Assembly (NCBI GenBank): GCA_031362155.1
Contig: JANLRZ010000181.1
Coordinates: 7,144-71,143, forward strand
Origin: JAENVU01 sp031362155
GTDB lineage: Bacteria; Actinomycetota; Acidimicrobiia; IMCC26256; JAENVU01
Direction of reading: 5' to 3'
DNA length: 64,000 nucleotides
Shown here: positions 23,311 to 32,060 of the stretch, piece by piece
Numbering within the stretch: the stretch's first letter is position 1
Layout: every line of letters begins with the position of its first letter
Translations under genes and position numbers: made by a program
The notes under the pieces: model-generated
The model's input: the letters and a program-made list of their open reading frames with translations, nothing else
What the model was told of the DNA's origin: nothing
Databases searched by the model: none

Positions 23311-24072
23311 CTATTCGCGACGCTCGTCGTCGAGTTCGAGTTGGGAGCGCAAGGCGGGCGAGGGCCGCAGAATGCGGGCCGCAGCCGTGAAGAGTTCCGT
23401 CACCGTCGGCGCGGCCTTTGCATCGAGTCGGGCCAGCGTCCGAGCCAGCTTGCGGTGTTCGGCGAGCGGGAACTGTTCGATGGCGTCGCGGTCGTGTGCT
23501 GCCGCCTCGGATGCCGTGCCCAGGTGCTCGTCCCGGATTCCGAACAATGTTGCGACGGCGATCGGCGAGCTGTCGAGCCGATCGGCGGCGATATACGCGA
23601 CCGCGATGCAGTGCTTGCACACCGCGCCGTAGGGGCAGGTACACCGCGCTTTCACTGGGATGCCGTCGAGGAGTTCACACTCGTCGATCTCCTCGCGCAG
23701 CGCGGCGGTCCCCCGCGCGGGGATACCGGCGCTCGGGTCGGTGAGCGCATGTTCGAATGCGTTGATGAGCTTCTGGCGGTGATCGGCCGGCACGTCGAAG
23801 GCCAGTGACACCGAGTACGGCTGCGGCGAGGACCCTTGGACGAGCGCGTGAATCCGACCGGGCTCGATCGTCATCGAGATGGTCTGGCCGCTCCGGGCGT
23901 AGGCCCGGCCGCGGCTGACGAGCCCGTCGTTGGCCCGTTCGAGCATTCGCTTCACGATCTCCGCGCCCACACCGATCGCGTCGGTGGTGATACGCGTGCC
24001 CCGGATCATTCCGCTCGCGGTGAGGCCACCCTCGACGGGGAGCGCCGGGCCCCAATCATCCCACCAACTCAT
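23311..24072 (-). CDS. SWIM zinc-finger protein
   Basis: 253 residues. The SWIM motif is Cys144-x-Cys146 ... Cys152-x-His154 (CTCPYGAVCKHC), a zinc site thought to mediate DNA or protein binding. The N-terminal WWDDWGPALP stretch is typical of actinobacterial SWIM proteins placed next to SNF2 helicases, which is the case here: the helicase gene ends four bases upstream. They probably work together on DNA; the process is unknown. Confidence 0.88.
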   Translation of the reverse strand: MSWWDDWGPALPVEGGLTASGMIRGTRITTDAIGVGAEIVKRMLERANDGLVSRGRAYARSGQTISMTIEPGRIHALVQGSSPQPYSVSLAFDVPADHRQKLINAFEHALTDPSAGIPARGTAALREEIDECELLDGIPVKARCTCPYGAVCKHCIAVAYIAADRLDSSPIAVATLFGIRDEHLGTASEAAAHDRDAIEQFPLAEHRKLARTLARLDAKAAPTVTELFTAAARILRPSPALRSQLELDDERRE

Positions 24073-24076
24073 CGCG

Positions 24077-26788
24077 TCACGCTCCCGTCGCGTCGGCGAC
24101 GTCGAGGGCGACGAAGTCGGCGAGTTCGTGATCGTCGAGCGACGTGATGAGGGTGTCGGTCGAGGTGATGACCGAACCGGCTAGTGCGCGCTTGTTCTCG
24201 ATGATCGTCGCGATGCGTTCCTCGATCGTGCCGGGACACACCAGGGTGTGGACGACCACACCCTTGGTCTGGCCGATGCGCCACACCCGGTCGGAGGCTT
24301 GATCTTCGACGGCCGGGTTCCACCACCGATCGAAGTGGATGACGTGGTTGGCGCGCACGAGGTTCAACCCGGTGCCGCCGGCGCGCAGTGACACGGCGAG
24401 CACCCCGGCGCCGGTTTCGGCTGAGAACTCTTCCACGATCCGGTCCCGCCGGGATCGGCCGACCCCGCCGTGGAGAATCGGCACGGGCACGTCCAACGCG
24501 TCGGCGAGGTGGGGAGCGAGTCGTTTGAGGAACGTGGCGTACTGGCTGAACACGACCACGGCTTCGTCCTCGGCGAGGATTTCACTCGTGAGCTCGATGA
24601 GGCGTTCGAGTTTGCCCGAACGACCGGTGAGTGGGGAGGTGTCGCCTTCGATGAGGCTGGCGGGGTGGTTGCAGATCTGTTTCAACTTCGCGATGCCCGA
24701 GAAGACGTGGAGCCGACGACGTTTGGCGTCCTCGGCTGATGCCACCTCCCCCAACATGGCCGCGGCGGTGGCCTCGTAGAGGGCGACCTGCTCCGTGGTC
24801 AGCATGCAGTCGTTGCGGACCACGATGCGCTCGGGAAGCTCGTCGACGATTCCGGGTTCGGCTTTCGTCCGGCGACAGATGAACGCCGCAACCCGCGCGC
24901 GGAGATGGGCCAGGCGGGCTTCGTTGGCGTCGTCGTCGGCAGTGAGCTTGTACTGATCGGCGAAGGACTTGCGCGACGAGAGCAGCCCGGGGTTCGCGAA
25001 CGTCATGATGCTCCACAGTTCGTCGAGATCGTTCTCCACCGGCGTCCCCGTGGCCGCGATTCGGTGACGTGCCGGCAACGCGCGCGCCGCCTTGGCCGTC
25101 GCGGTCTGGGGGTTCTTGATTGCCTGGGCCTCATCGAGCACCACCCGATGCCAGGCGATGTCGCCGAGTCGGGGGTCCCGGCGCATGACGCCGTAACTCG
25201 TCAGGACGATGTCGGCCTGGTCGGCAGTGGGTATCGGGTCGCCGCGGAGGCCACCATGGTGGACGGCAACGCGCAACGCTGGTGTGAACCGCTCGGCTTC
25301 GCGCACCCAGTTCCCGACCACCGAGGTGGGCGCGACGACCAAGGTCGGTCCGGGATGATCGTGCGCGATGAGCGCGAGCAGCATCGCCGTCTTCCCGAGA
25401 CCCATGTCGTCGGCGAGGATGCCGCCGAGTTCGTTGCGCTCGAGCCAGACAAGCCAGTCGAGCCCGTCGCGTTGATAGTGCCGGAGCGGGATCAGCAACT
25501 CGGCCGGCGGCTCGACGTGTTCGGCGGCGGTCGGCGCCCAGGTGCCCAACAACGCCCGGGCAAGCCAGCTCGACGGGTCGATCTCGATCTCGAGTTCGGT
25601 CGACTCGTCGGCCTCCGCTTCGGCGGCGACCTCGAGGACCCCGGCCGCGTCGACCTGGCCGAGCTTGCGAACGAACGCGGCAATGCGGTCGCGTTCGCCA
25701 TCGGCCAGGAACGTCCACCGTCCGTCGACGGAGACGAGGTCGTGCGACGAGCGGACGATGGCATCGAGTTCCGCCGAGGTGAGTGGGGCGCCATCGATCT
25801 GCACCTCTCCGGTCAGGACCAGACTCGAGACGTCAAGGCCCGACGGCTGCCCCTGCACCTGGAGTCGGCGGGTCGCGGAACGCTTGCGACCGAGCCCCGC
25901 GGGGAGCATCACATTGATGTCGGCCTGATCGAGCTTCGGCGCGGCCCGCTCGATGAGTTCGATGACCTGCGGGATCTCGAGACCGATCGGGCCCATGGGT
26001 CGATCCCGCAGGATCGCCCACGCACGGCCCGCCGCCGCCCAGTCGTCGTCGACGACCGCGCGCACCGCGGCCTCGGAAACCTCGAGCGCGGTCGCGGCGG
26101 TCGCGATGGTCGCGTCGTCGTGCGTGTCGATCGGCGTGATGACGGTCGTCGCCCGGCGGGCTTGGAGGCAGGGTACGAGCGCGAATCCCTTGCCCGTGTC
26201 GTCGAGTCGGAGTACCACCCGCGCGCCGGCGAATCGGCGGCTCCGCACGCGGTCGGTCCACTGTTGGAGGGTGGCCGTCGGCTTGCGGCCGGCCAGTGCC
26301 TCGGGCACGTCACCGATCAGTTCGACCGCGATCGAATGCACGAGCAGTTCGGCGAGTTCTTCGGCCTCGGGATGGCATGCGACGGCGTGGCCGATGGCGG
26401 CGCGCAGTTTGGGTCCCGAGGCGCGATCGGGAGCGGCCATCCAGCCGGTCGCGACGTTCGGAACCGGGCCCGGCAGGACGTCGCCCGCGTGGACCAACCG
26501 CGTGCATGCGACGAAGAGTTCGAGCAGCGCGCCCAGGGCGGGCGTGACCGGCCACTCCGATGCGAGGATGGCCCGGAAGGTGTGCACCTCTTCGACCGCG
26601 ACCGCCCACCGGCGCTCGAAGCCGCTCGGCGCGACCCAGAACGATTTGAAGATCGACCGAGTGCCCGGCCCGAAGATGGGCTTGAGCGCCGCGGGCGGCT
26701 TCTTCAAGGCCTCGTCGGGTTCGGCGACGATCCAGGTCTGACCGTCGTCGATGCGCGCGTCGAGCACGACCGGTACGTCGGTGTTCAT
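24077..26788 (-). CDS. SNF2/HepA-family helicase-like ATPase
   Basis: 903 residues. The first 430 are a poorly conserved N-terminal region with the SNF2-N accessory domain of bacterial HepA-like proteins. Then comes the SNF2 ATPase: Walker A ADDMGLGKTAML (Lys466), DEAQ box (about 549-552), TGTPVEND, and the helicase C domain ending with GGTGLNL and the QASDRVWRIGQ motif VI. It is a cytoplasmic dsDNA translocase, probably clearing or remodelling protein-DNA complexes. It is followed by its SWIM partner. Confidence 0.93.
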   Translation of the reverse strand: MNTDVPVVLDARIDDGQTWIVAEPDEALKKPPAALKPIFGPGTRSIFKSFWVAPSGFERRWAVAVEEVHTFRAILASEWPVTPALGALLELFVACTRLVHAGDVLPGPVPNVATGWMAAPDRASGPKLRAAIGHAVACHPEAEELAELLVHSIAVELIGDVPEALAGRKPTATLQQWTDRVRSRRFAGARVVLRLDDTGKGFALVPCLQARRATTVITPIDTHDDATIATAATALEVSEAAVRAVVDDDWAAAGRAWAILRDRPMGPIGLEIPQVIELIERAAPKLDQADINVMLPAGLGRKRSATRRLQVQGQPSGLDVSSLVLTGEVQIDGAPLTSAELDAIVRSSHDLVSVDGRWTFLADGERDRIAAFVRKLGQVDAAGVLEVAAEAEADESTELEIEIDPSSWLARALLGTWAPTAAEHVEPPAELLIPLRHYQRDGLDWLVWLERNELGGILADDMGLGKTAMLLALIAHDHPGPTLVVAPTSVVGNWVREAERFTPALRVAVHHGGLRGDPIPTADQADIVLTSYGVMRRDPRLGDIAWHRVVLDEAQAIKNPQTATAKAARALPARHRIAATGTPVENDLDELWSIMTFANPGLLSSRKSFADQYKLTADDDANEARLAHLRARVAAFICRRTKAEPGIVDELPERIVVRNDCMLTTEQVALYEATAAAMLGEVASAEDAKRRRLHVFSGIAKLKQICNHPASLIEGDTSPLTGRSGKLERLIELTSEILAEDEAVVVFSQYATFLKRLAPHLADALDVPVPILHGGVGRSRRDRIVEEFSAETGAGVLAVSLRAGGTGLNLVRANHVIHFDRWWNPAVEDQASDRVWRIGQTKGVVVHTLVCPGTIEERIATIIENKRALAGSVITSTDTLITSLDDHELADFVALDVADATGA

Positions 26789-26939
26789 CGGGGGCTCGGC
26801 GTTGCGATGCGGCGGCTCAACCGCCGGTTGCGTCGCGCCGAACGAGATCGTCGACGCGGAAACTCAGCATCGTCATCGGTGGAAGTGTATTCGGCCGACG
26901 ACCGCTCGCCGGGTGGGCGCCCTCGGGGCGGACGCCCGG

Positions 26940-28277
26940 TCAGGTCGACGGGCCGGCAGACAAGTCGCCCCGGTGCAGGTCGGCCCGGTCGGCGGCGAGC
27001 TGTCCGCTGGTCCAGCCGAGCGGGTCACGACCGCCGCGCAGGCGAGTCATGGTGAGCCGACCGAACTGCGCTTCGACGGCGTCGCGGACCTTGGCATCGC
27101 GCGTGGCGAGTACCGGGGTGAGTGAGCACCCGGTGTCGGATTCGGCCTGCACCCGTACCGCTCGGTTGATCTCGCCGAGCCGTTCGCCGATTCGGGTCGC
27201 GTACGCCATGAGGAACGAGCTGCGAAATGATCGCGTCGAACCGGGTCGGCGGGTCGAGGCCCGAGCGGACTGGTGGAGTGCCGATTGGGCTTGGACCAGC
27301 AACGAGGTGAAGAGGATCTCGGTTGCTGCGACATCCCCGGCGAAGCCGACGACCGACGCGAGTCCGTACCGCTTGAGCAACACTGATTGCGCGCCACAGT
27401 GTTGGGCCACCGTCTGGAGCAGTAGCACTTTCGCGTCGGCGTACGGGTTGTCGATCGGCAGGCGGACGGTGGTCGGTGCATCGGGGTTCGACGCGCGGGC
27501 GGCGAGCATTGCGATGTCGATCGAGTGCCGGGCCATGAGTTCGTGCGCCTTGGCCGTGAATGCCTCGGCTTCGGCTTCGAACTCGGTCGACTCGGCCTTG
27601 GCGAGGAGCGCGCGCACCCGTTCGAGCATCGGTGAATCGAATGAGGTGGAGAGATCGATCGGAACTGTGTCGGCGCCGCCGGCCCCGGGCGGCGGGATGA
27701 GGATGTGGATCGGCCGGACCTCGCCGAGGGCGTACAGCAGCTTCATCATCGTCTCGACGAACGCGTATCCCGTGGTGAGCTTCCCGGCTTCTCGCACGAT
27801 CCAATCGGGGTCGGGTCGCGCGGGCACGCCGAGGTCGCGGAGTTGGGCGACCCAGCGCGGGTCGAGCCGGGCTGGATCCCGGTCGGTGTGGTCGTTCGCG
27901 ATCAGCCCGAGCGCGAGGCGGGCGCCGGTCTTGTTGGTCGCGCGTGCGATCTGGCGGTGGATCTCGGCCGGTTGCCAGCCGCCGGTCCACGCCGTCGCCA
28001 CGAGCCGGAGCGCGACCCGCTGGACGGCCGGCGCCAGCTGTGCCGGCGTGAGTTCGTACAGGCTGACGGTCGAGGTGGTTCTGCGCTCTTGCGGGCCGAA
28101 GGGATCGACCAGGAGCGAGAGCAGGGCTTCGATTTCTTCCACCGTCGGCCCGGGCTTCTCGGGCGAGAACTCGCGGACGAACTCCTCGTCGACGAGCCGG
28201 AGTGGCCGGGTCGGGTCGGTGCTTCCCCCCGGAGTCTGGCCAGAACTTGGATGCCGGTACCGGCGGTGCTTTCCCAT
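26940..28277 (-). CDS. DUF2786-domain protein
   Basis: 445 residues. The DUF2786 motif is clear at MLERVRALLAKAEST with FEAEAEAFTAKAHELMARHSID, a conserved helical domain of unknown function found in phage and bacterial proteins. An N-terminal region of about 190 residues precedes it and a basic C-terminal region follows. ATG 28277 has a TAAGGT box exactly six bases upstream and no ribosome binding site, so a leaderless message is likely. No enzymatic residues are evident. Confidence 0.8.
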   Translation of the reverse strand: MGKHRRYRHPSSGQTPGGSTDPTRPLRLVDEEFVREFSPEKPGPTVEEIEALLSLLVDPFGPQERRTTSTVSLYELTPAQLAPAVQRVALRLVATAWTGGWQPAEIHRQIARATNKTGARLALGLIANDHTDRDPARLDPRWVAQLRDLGVPARPDPDWIVREAGKLTTGYAFVETMMKLLYALGEVRPIHILIPPPGAGGADTVPIDLSTSFDSPMLERVRALLAKAESTEFEAEAEAFTAKAHELMARHSIDIAMLAARASNPDAPTTVRLPIDNPYADAKVLLLQTVAQHCGAQSVLLKRYGLASVVGFAGDVAATEILFTSLLVQAQSALHQSARASTRRPGSTRSFRSSFLMAYATRIGERLGEINRAVRVQAESDTGCSLTPVLATRDAKVRDAVEAQFGRLTMTRLRGGRDPLGWTSGQLAADRADLHRGDLSAGPST

Positions 28278-28283
28278 TCGCGC

Positions 28284-28289
28284 ACCTTA
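28284..28289 (-). promoter_or_regulatory. Leaderless-type -10 box of the DUF2786 gene
   Basis: TAAGGT on the minus strand ends six bases before ATG 28277. No Shine-Dalgarno is present. Same arrangement as at proC and the deacetylase gene. Confidence 0.45.
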
Positions 28290-28350
28290 CGAGTCGGGTG
28301 TGACCGTCATGGTCGGAGGTCGATGGGTGCGTCTCGACCGGTCGCCCGCC

Positions 28351-29100
28351 TCACGCCCGCAGGCCCGCAACGAATGGTTCGACGGCATCGATCACGGCGT
28401 CGGTCGAGATGGGAGCCAGGGATGCGAGCGCCATCGCGTGGGCCGCGAGGGCGGGATTGGTCAGGAGTTCGGTCTCGGCCACGGTCGCGACGCGCCGCGC
28501 CAACTCGTCCGGCCCGGCCACGATCGCCGCGGCGAGTGATCCGTCACGGTCGTAGAGATCAACGAGTCGAAACAGGTCGAGCAGGTCCGCCGCTCGCTTG
28601 GTGGCGCGCCGCACCGCCGTGGGATATCCCAAGGCGTGACTCTTCGCCGCCACGACCCCGGCCACGGTGGCGACGGGTACGGTCACGACCGGGGACCCGC
28701 GCGTTGCGAGTTGGGTCGGGACCGCCTGCTCGAACGCCCATCGGTGACTGATCGCGAACAACTGATCCGCATCACTGAGCGTGTCGAGGGTCGTCGCCGC
28801 GAATGGATGGGTCGAGATGAGGTCGACCCTGACGCCCGCGACTTGGAGCGGGTGGGGTGGCGACCCATGCGCGGCGGCGAGCAGTTCGACCGCCTCGGGC
28901 GGCGAGGTCGTGGATGCCGTCACGAGGTCGATGTCGGTGGTTGCGCGGTGATCGTCGCCGGCCGCGGCGACGTGCAGGGTCACGGCGAGACCGCCCACCA
29001 ACGCCACGTCCGACATACCCGGCGTTGCCAGCACCGCTCGTACCGCGTCGAGGAGGAACTCACTGCCGTGGGGCAGGATCATCACCGGGTCACCAGACAC
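28351..29100 (-). CDS. AbiEii-like nucleotidyltransferase, probable toxin
   Basis: 249 residues. The nucleotidyltransferase core shows VGGLAVTLH, then ATTDIDLV with the paired aspartates, and a third acidic site in VRVDLIS. This is the pattern of AbiEii/AbiGii-type (type IV) toxins, which transfer nucleotides to target RNAs. Its start overlaps by 11 bases the end of a winged-helix regulator gene, the usual antitoxin-toxin order. Whether it is toxic cannot be read from sequence; a housekeeping nucleotidyltransferase is the alternative. Confidence 0.65.
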   Translation of the reverse strand: MSGDPVMILPHGSEFLLDAVRAVLATPGMSDVALVGGLAVTLHVAAAGDDHRATTDIDLVTASTTSPPEAVELLAAAHGSPPHPLQVAGVRVDLISTHPFAATTLDTLSDADQLFAISHRWAFEQAVPTQLATRGSPVVTVPVATVAGVVAAKSHALGYPTAVRRATKRAADLLDLFRLVDLYDRDGSLAAAIVAGPDELARRVATVAETELLTNPALAAHAMALASLAPISTDAVIDAVEPFVAGLRA

Positions 29101-30181
29101 GAGTGAACTCCGTCTCGACCGGCTGCCATCCCGCGAGGATCTCGCGACCGCGAGTCGGATCCTGCGCCAGTTCGAGGGCGAGGAACACGGGATGGGCGGT
29201 GGGGAGGAACTCGGGTGGGACCGGCCGGGGCGGCGGGCAGCGATTGGTCCCCACGAGTGGCGTCGGCGCGACCGCGATCACCGCCGCGTGGTCATCCCAG
29301 GACCCCACGACGAGGGCGCGTTCAGCCCGACGCGCCGAGGCGAGGTCGGGGACCCAGATCCACGGGCGCGAGCCGCCACTCATGACCGGCGCGCCCCACG
29401 CGAGCGCCGCATTGTCGCCACCGATGCACCAGCCGTCGTCGTCTGCGGCGCCGATGGCACCGAGCCGCGCGGCCACCGCGGCCGACGGCACCGTGCGCAC
29501 TGGCGTCACGCGCGGCGGTTGCCACACCTTGGCCACGGCCTCGAAGAGTTCGGGCACTTGCGGGCGGCCATCGGATCGGACCAACCCGTACTCGCGGAGC
29601 AACAGGCTGGCGGTCCCGACGGCGCCATGCGACATCCCGATGCGGCGGGCAACCTCGCGAATCGACGGCGCACGCGTCGGGCTGAGGAGCAACGCGACGC
29701 CATACCCGATGCCGGCCCGGCCGCGAATCGGACCTCCCGAGATCGGCGCGGCGAGACGCCACCCTCCCGGCAGCGGTGCCGGATCACGGTGGGCCGGGCC
29801 CGCGCGGTCGACGACGCCGATCGCGGCGCCGTGATGAAGCGCGAGCTCCCCTCGCTGGTCCAGCCAGCTCCACTGGCGCCCGGGGTGGCGCTCGTTGTGG
29901 TCCGCGAGGAAGTCCTTGGCGTCGGCGGAGATCTGATGGGCCACGATCAAGCAAGCCCCTGACGGGTGGCGGTCAATCAGTGTCCGCGCGCCCCCGATCG
30001 AGAGCGCGTCCCGGGTGACGACCGTCGCCGACCAGGCTGACGGGCCGACCCGGATGGTGACCGAATCGGCACCGTCCCGGCGGAGGTCGATGCCTCGAAC
30101 CGCGGCGGCGATCTGGGTCGCCACTTCGATCGCGTCGTCGAGTCTTCTCGGCGCGCGGGTGCTGGTGGCCTGGTCGTTCAT
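29090..30181 (-). CDS. Winged-helix regulator, probable AbiEi-like antitoxin
   Basis: 363 residues. A winged helix lies at roughly residues 160-205 (SIREVARRIGMSHGAVGTASL), and the C-terminal domain contains the HPVFLALELAQDPTRGREIL stretch that I associate with AbiEi-type antitoxins. It is upstream of, and overlaps, the nucleotidyltransferase gene. Its promoter carries a pair of inverted heptamer repeats, as expected of an autorepressor. ATG 30181 is the only good start; the frame is open further upstream but runs across the operator and into another gene's antisense. Confidence 0.6.
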   Translation of the reverse strand: MNDQATSTRAPRRLDDAIEVATQIAAAVRGIDLRRDGADSVTIRVGPSAWSATVVTRDALSIGGARTLIDRHPSGACLIVAHQISADAKDFLADHNERHPGRQWSWLDQRGELALHHGAAIGVVDRAGPAHRDPAPLPGGWRLAAPISGGPIRGRAGIGYGVALLLSPTRAPSIREVARRIGMSHGAVGTASLLLREYGLVRSDGRPQVPELFEAVAKVWQPPRVTPVRTVPSAAVAARLGAIGAADDDGWCIGGDNAALAWGAPVMSGGSRPWIWVPDLASARRAERALVVGSWDDHAAVIAVAPTPLVGTNRCPPPRPVPPEFLPTAHPVFLALELAQDPTRGREILAGWQPVETEFTRVW

Positions 30182-30222
30182 GGGCCCGCCGGTCCGTCCC
30201 GTGTGATCGATGTCCGATAGCA

Positions 30223-30301
30223 ACCGGACACTGGACACCTCATGATAGGCCCCCATGCACCAAGCGGCCGGCGCATGACTGATTGCCGTCCGGTGTCCGG
30301 T
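30223..30301 (-). promoter_or_regulatory. Promoter and paired operator of the toxin-antitoxin operon
   Basis: ACCGGACACTGGAC (30223-30236) and GTCCGGTGTCCGGT (30288-30301) are the same 14-base site (13 of 14) in opposite orientation; each is a tandem pair of 7-base units. Between them, on the minus strand, TATCAT (30247-30242) is a good -10 whose start point would fall in the near site. This is the layout of an autoregulated operon. Confidence 0.5.
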
Positions 30302-30366
30302 CACAACAGGATACCAGACGCCTGATGGACCGACCGAGGTTCGGGCGGCGGAACGGCGCGCGGCTC

Positions 30367-31146
30367 CTACCAGGCGGCCGGGGGCCGGGCGAGCTGGCGG
30401 GCGAGTCGGAATCGGTCGTGCATCGGGCCGATGCAGAAGCGCGGGAGCGCGAAGAGATCGGTGTCGGGCGTCACCCGGCCGAACGAGAACGTGAACCCGG
30501 CCCGATAGCCGGCGGCAGCCGTCGCCTCCTCGGTGGGGCGGTCGTGATGACCGGACGGGTACGCGAGGAGGTCGGCATCGCGGGCCGAGCGTGCGAGCAA
30601 CATGTCGCGCGACGCGACGAGCTCGGCGGTTCGTTCCTCCGCGCTGACATCTGGCAACGAGACGTGGTGGGCGGTATGAGATCCGAGCGTGATCAGCCCG
30701 GACTTGGTCAAGGAGTCGAGTTCGTCGGCGGTCAGTGTCCGGCCGGCGCCGGGCCAGAACGGTGGGGGGACCCCCAAGACGTCGGTGACCACGAAGACCG
30801 TGGCCGGTGCGCCCGCGGCTTCGAGGATCGACGCGGCCTCGTCGTGTACGCCCACGAGGGCATCGTCGAAGGTGATCGAGATGAGGCCGTCGAGATCCCG
30901 GCGCTCGGCCCGCCGATCCACGATTTCGGCCAGGGGCACGATCGTGAACCCCCATTCCCGGACCCATGCCAGGTGCGAGGCCAGCAATCCCGGATCGACG
31001 TAGTAGTCGGTGCGATTCGCGGCGTCGGTCCCGATGTCGTGGTAGCAGAGCACCGCGGCACCCCGACCCCGGATCGGGAGCGGCCGGCCGAGCCGAGCCA
31101 GCCCGGCGGCCGGCAGATCGCGGAGTTTGGTGAGGAGATCGGCCAC
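30367..31146 (-). CDS. Polysaccharide deacetylase (NodB-type)
   Basis: 259 residues. Motif 1 is TFDD (Asp94, Asp95) and the metal histidines are in SHTAHH (157-161), with AVLCYHDIG at the N-terminus. The fold removes N-acetyl groups from wall or capsule sugars. No signal peptide is obvious. GTG 31146 is chosen because TATTCT ends six bases upstream; the open frame further upstream would cover the divergent yaaA promoter. Confidence 0.85.
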   Translation of the reverse strand: MADLLTKLRDLPAAGLARLGRPLPIRGRGAAVLCYHDIGTDAANRTDYYVDPGLLASHLAWVREWGFTIVPLAEIVDRRAERRDLDGLISITFDDALVGVHDEAASILEAAGAPATVFVVTDVLGVPPPFWPGAGRTLTADELDSLTKSGLITLGSHTAHHVSLPDVSAEERTAELVASRDMLLARSARDADLLAYPSGHHDRPTEEATAAAGYRAGFTFSFGRVTPDTDLFALPRFCIGPMHDRFRLARQLARPPAAW

Positions 31147-31152
31147 GTCCCG

Positions 31153-31158
31153 AGAATA
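31153..31158 (-). promoter_or_regulatory. Leaderless-type -10 box of the deacetylase gene
   Basis: TATTCT on the minus strand ends six bases before GTG 31146, with no ribosome binding site. It is the best -10 match among the leaderless-type sites in the window. Confidence 0.45.
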
Positions 31159-31222
31159 CGGGCCGGACGATCCGGTGGCGATACGGCGGCCATCGGTTGC
31201 GTCCGCCAGGATCATCGGCGTG

Positions 31223-31927
31223 ATGGTGCTGCTGCTTCCTCCTTCGGAAGGCAAGGTCCAGGGCGGCGTCGGGCCCGGATGGCAGCCCGATCAGGGTGAG
31301 TTCCCACAGCTCGCGAAGCCTCGACTTCGAGTCGTCAACGCGCTCCGACGCGCACGGGGCGGGACCGCCAGACAGCTCGGAGCGAGCCGCGAGCTGCTGG
31401 CTCGGGCCAAGGCGGCGAACCTCGGCCTCCGCGATGCGCCCACGCTTCCGGCCTGGCAACGGTTCAGCGGCGTGGTCTGGGAGGCCCTCGATCCGCCGTC
31501 GCTGTCGGCGGCGGCTCGGCGTCGTGCCGAGTCGGGTGTCTTGGTCGTCTCGGCCGTCACCGGCGTCTCGGCGTGGGGTGATCCGGTTCCCGATTTTCGG
31601 CTGAAACTCTCGGCCTCGATCGCGCCGATCGGGAGGATCTCCTCGTTCTGGCAGGAGCCGCTCTCCCAAACGCTCAACGACCGCCTGGCGGGTCACGTCG
31701 TCGTCGACCTCCTGCCCAACGAGCATCGGGCGGCATGGACTCCCGACCTCGCCCGGTACCAACTCGTCCGACCGGTCCTCGCCACCCGCGACGGGAAGCC
31801 GGCCGGCCACGCCGGGAAGGCCACGAAGGGTCGCCTGGCTCGGGCACTCCTGGACTCCGGCCGTCCGGAACCGTTGCTCGCCGCCTTCGACGCCGGCGAG
31901 CTCACCTTGACCGTCGAGCGCCTGTGA
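31223..31927 (+). CDS. yaaA: YaaA-family peroxide stress protein (DUF328)
   Basis: 234 residues. Starts with LLLPPSEGK, the YaaA signature, and includes FSGVVWEALDPPSL, DFRLKLS and VVDLLPNEHRAAW. YaaA limits intracellular iron during peroxide stress in E. coli and binds DNA; the same role here is inferred. ATG 31223 begins at the conserved N-terminus (GTG 31220 is equally possible). It is divergent from the deacetylase and lies upstream of the first nuo operon. Confidence 0.85.
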   Translation: MVLLLPPSEGKVQGGVGPGWQPDQGEFPQLAKPRLRVVNALRRARGGTARQLGASRELLARAKAANLGLRDAPTLPAWQRFSGVVWEALDPPSLSAAARRRAESGVLVVSAVTGVSAWGDPVPDFRLKLSASIAPIGRISSFWQEPLSQTLNDRLAGHVVVDLLPNEHRAAWTPDLARYQLVRPVLATRDGKPAGHAGKATKGRLARALLDSGRPEPLLAAFDAGELTLTVERL

Positions 31928-31978
31928 TCACCCGACGGTCGGGCGTCGAGATGGCAACGCACCAATCGCCGGCTCACA

Positions 31979-32009
31979 TTGCGGACGCGACCATCCGGTC
32001 AGATAGCCT
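31979..32009 (+). promoter_or_regulatory. Candidate promoter of the first nuo operon
   Basis: TTGCGG (31979-31984) and TAGCCT (32004-32009) are separated by 19 bases, and a leader of about 45 bases with GGGGAG precedes nuoA. The same 19-base spacer appears at the rex and second nuo promoters. Confidence 0.4.
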
Positions 32010-32060
32010 CAGCGCGCCCGGCCGCAGCTGGGTGTACGGCGAGCGACGAGGGGAGTAGAC

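Noticed and set aside
23311..30181. SNF2 helicase, SWIM and DUF2786 genes as a known anti-phage system
   Set aside because: No methylase, nuclease or other signature partner of DISARM or similar systems is present, and SNF2-SWIM pairs occur as ordinary genes in actinobacteria. Only the toxin-antitoxin pair is kept as a possible defence element.
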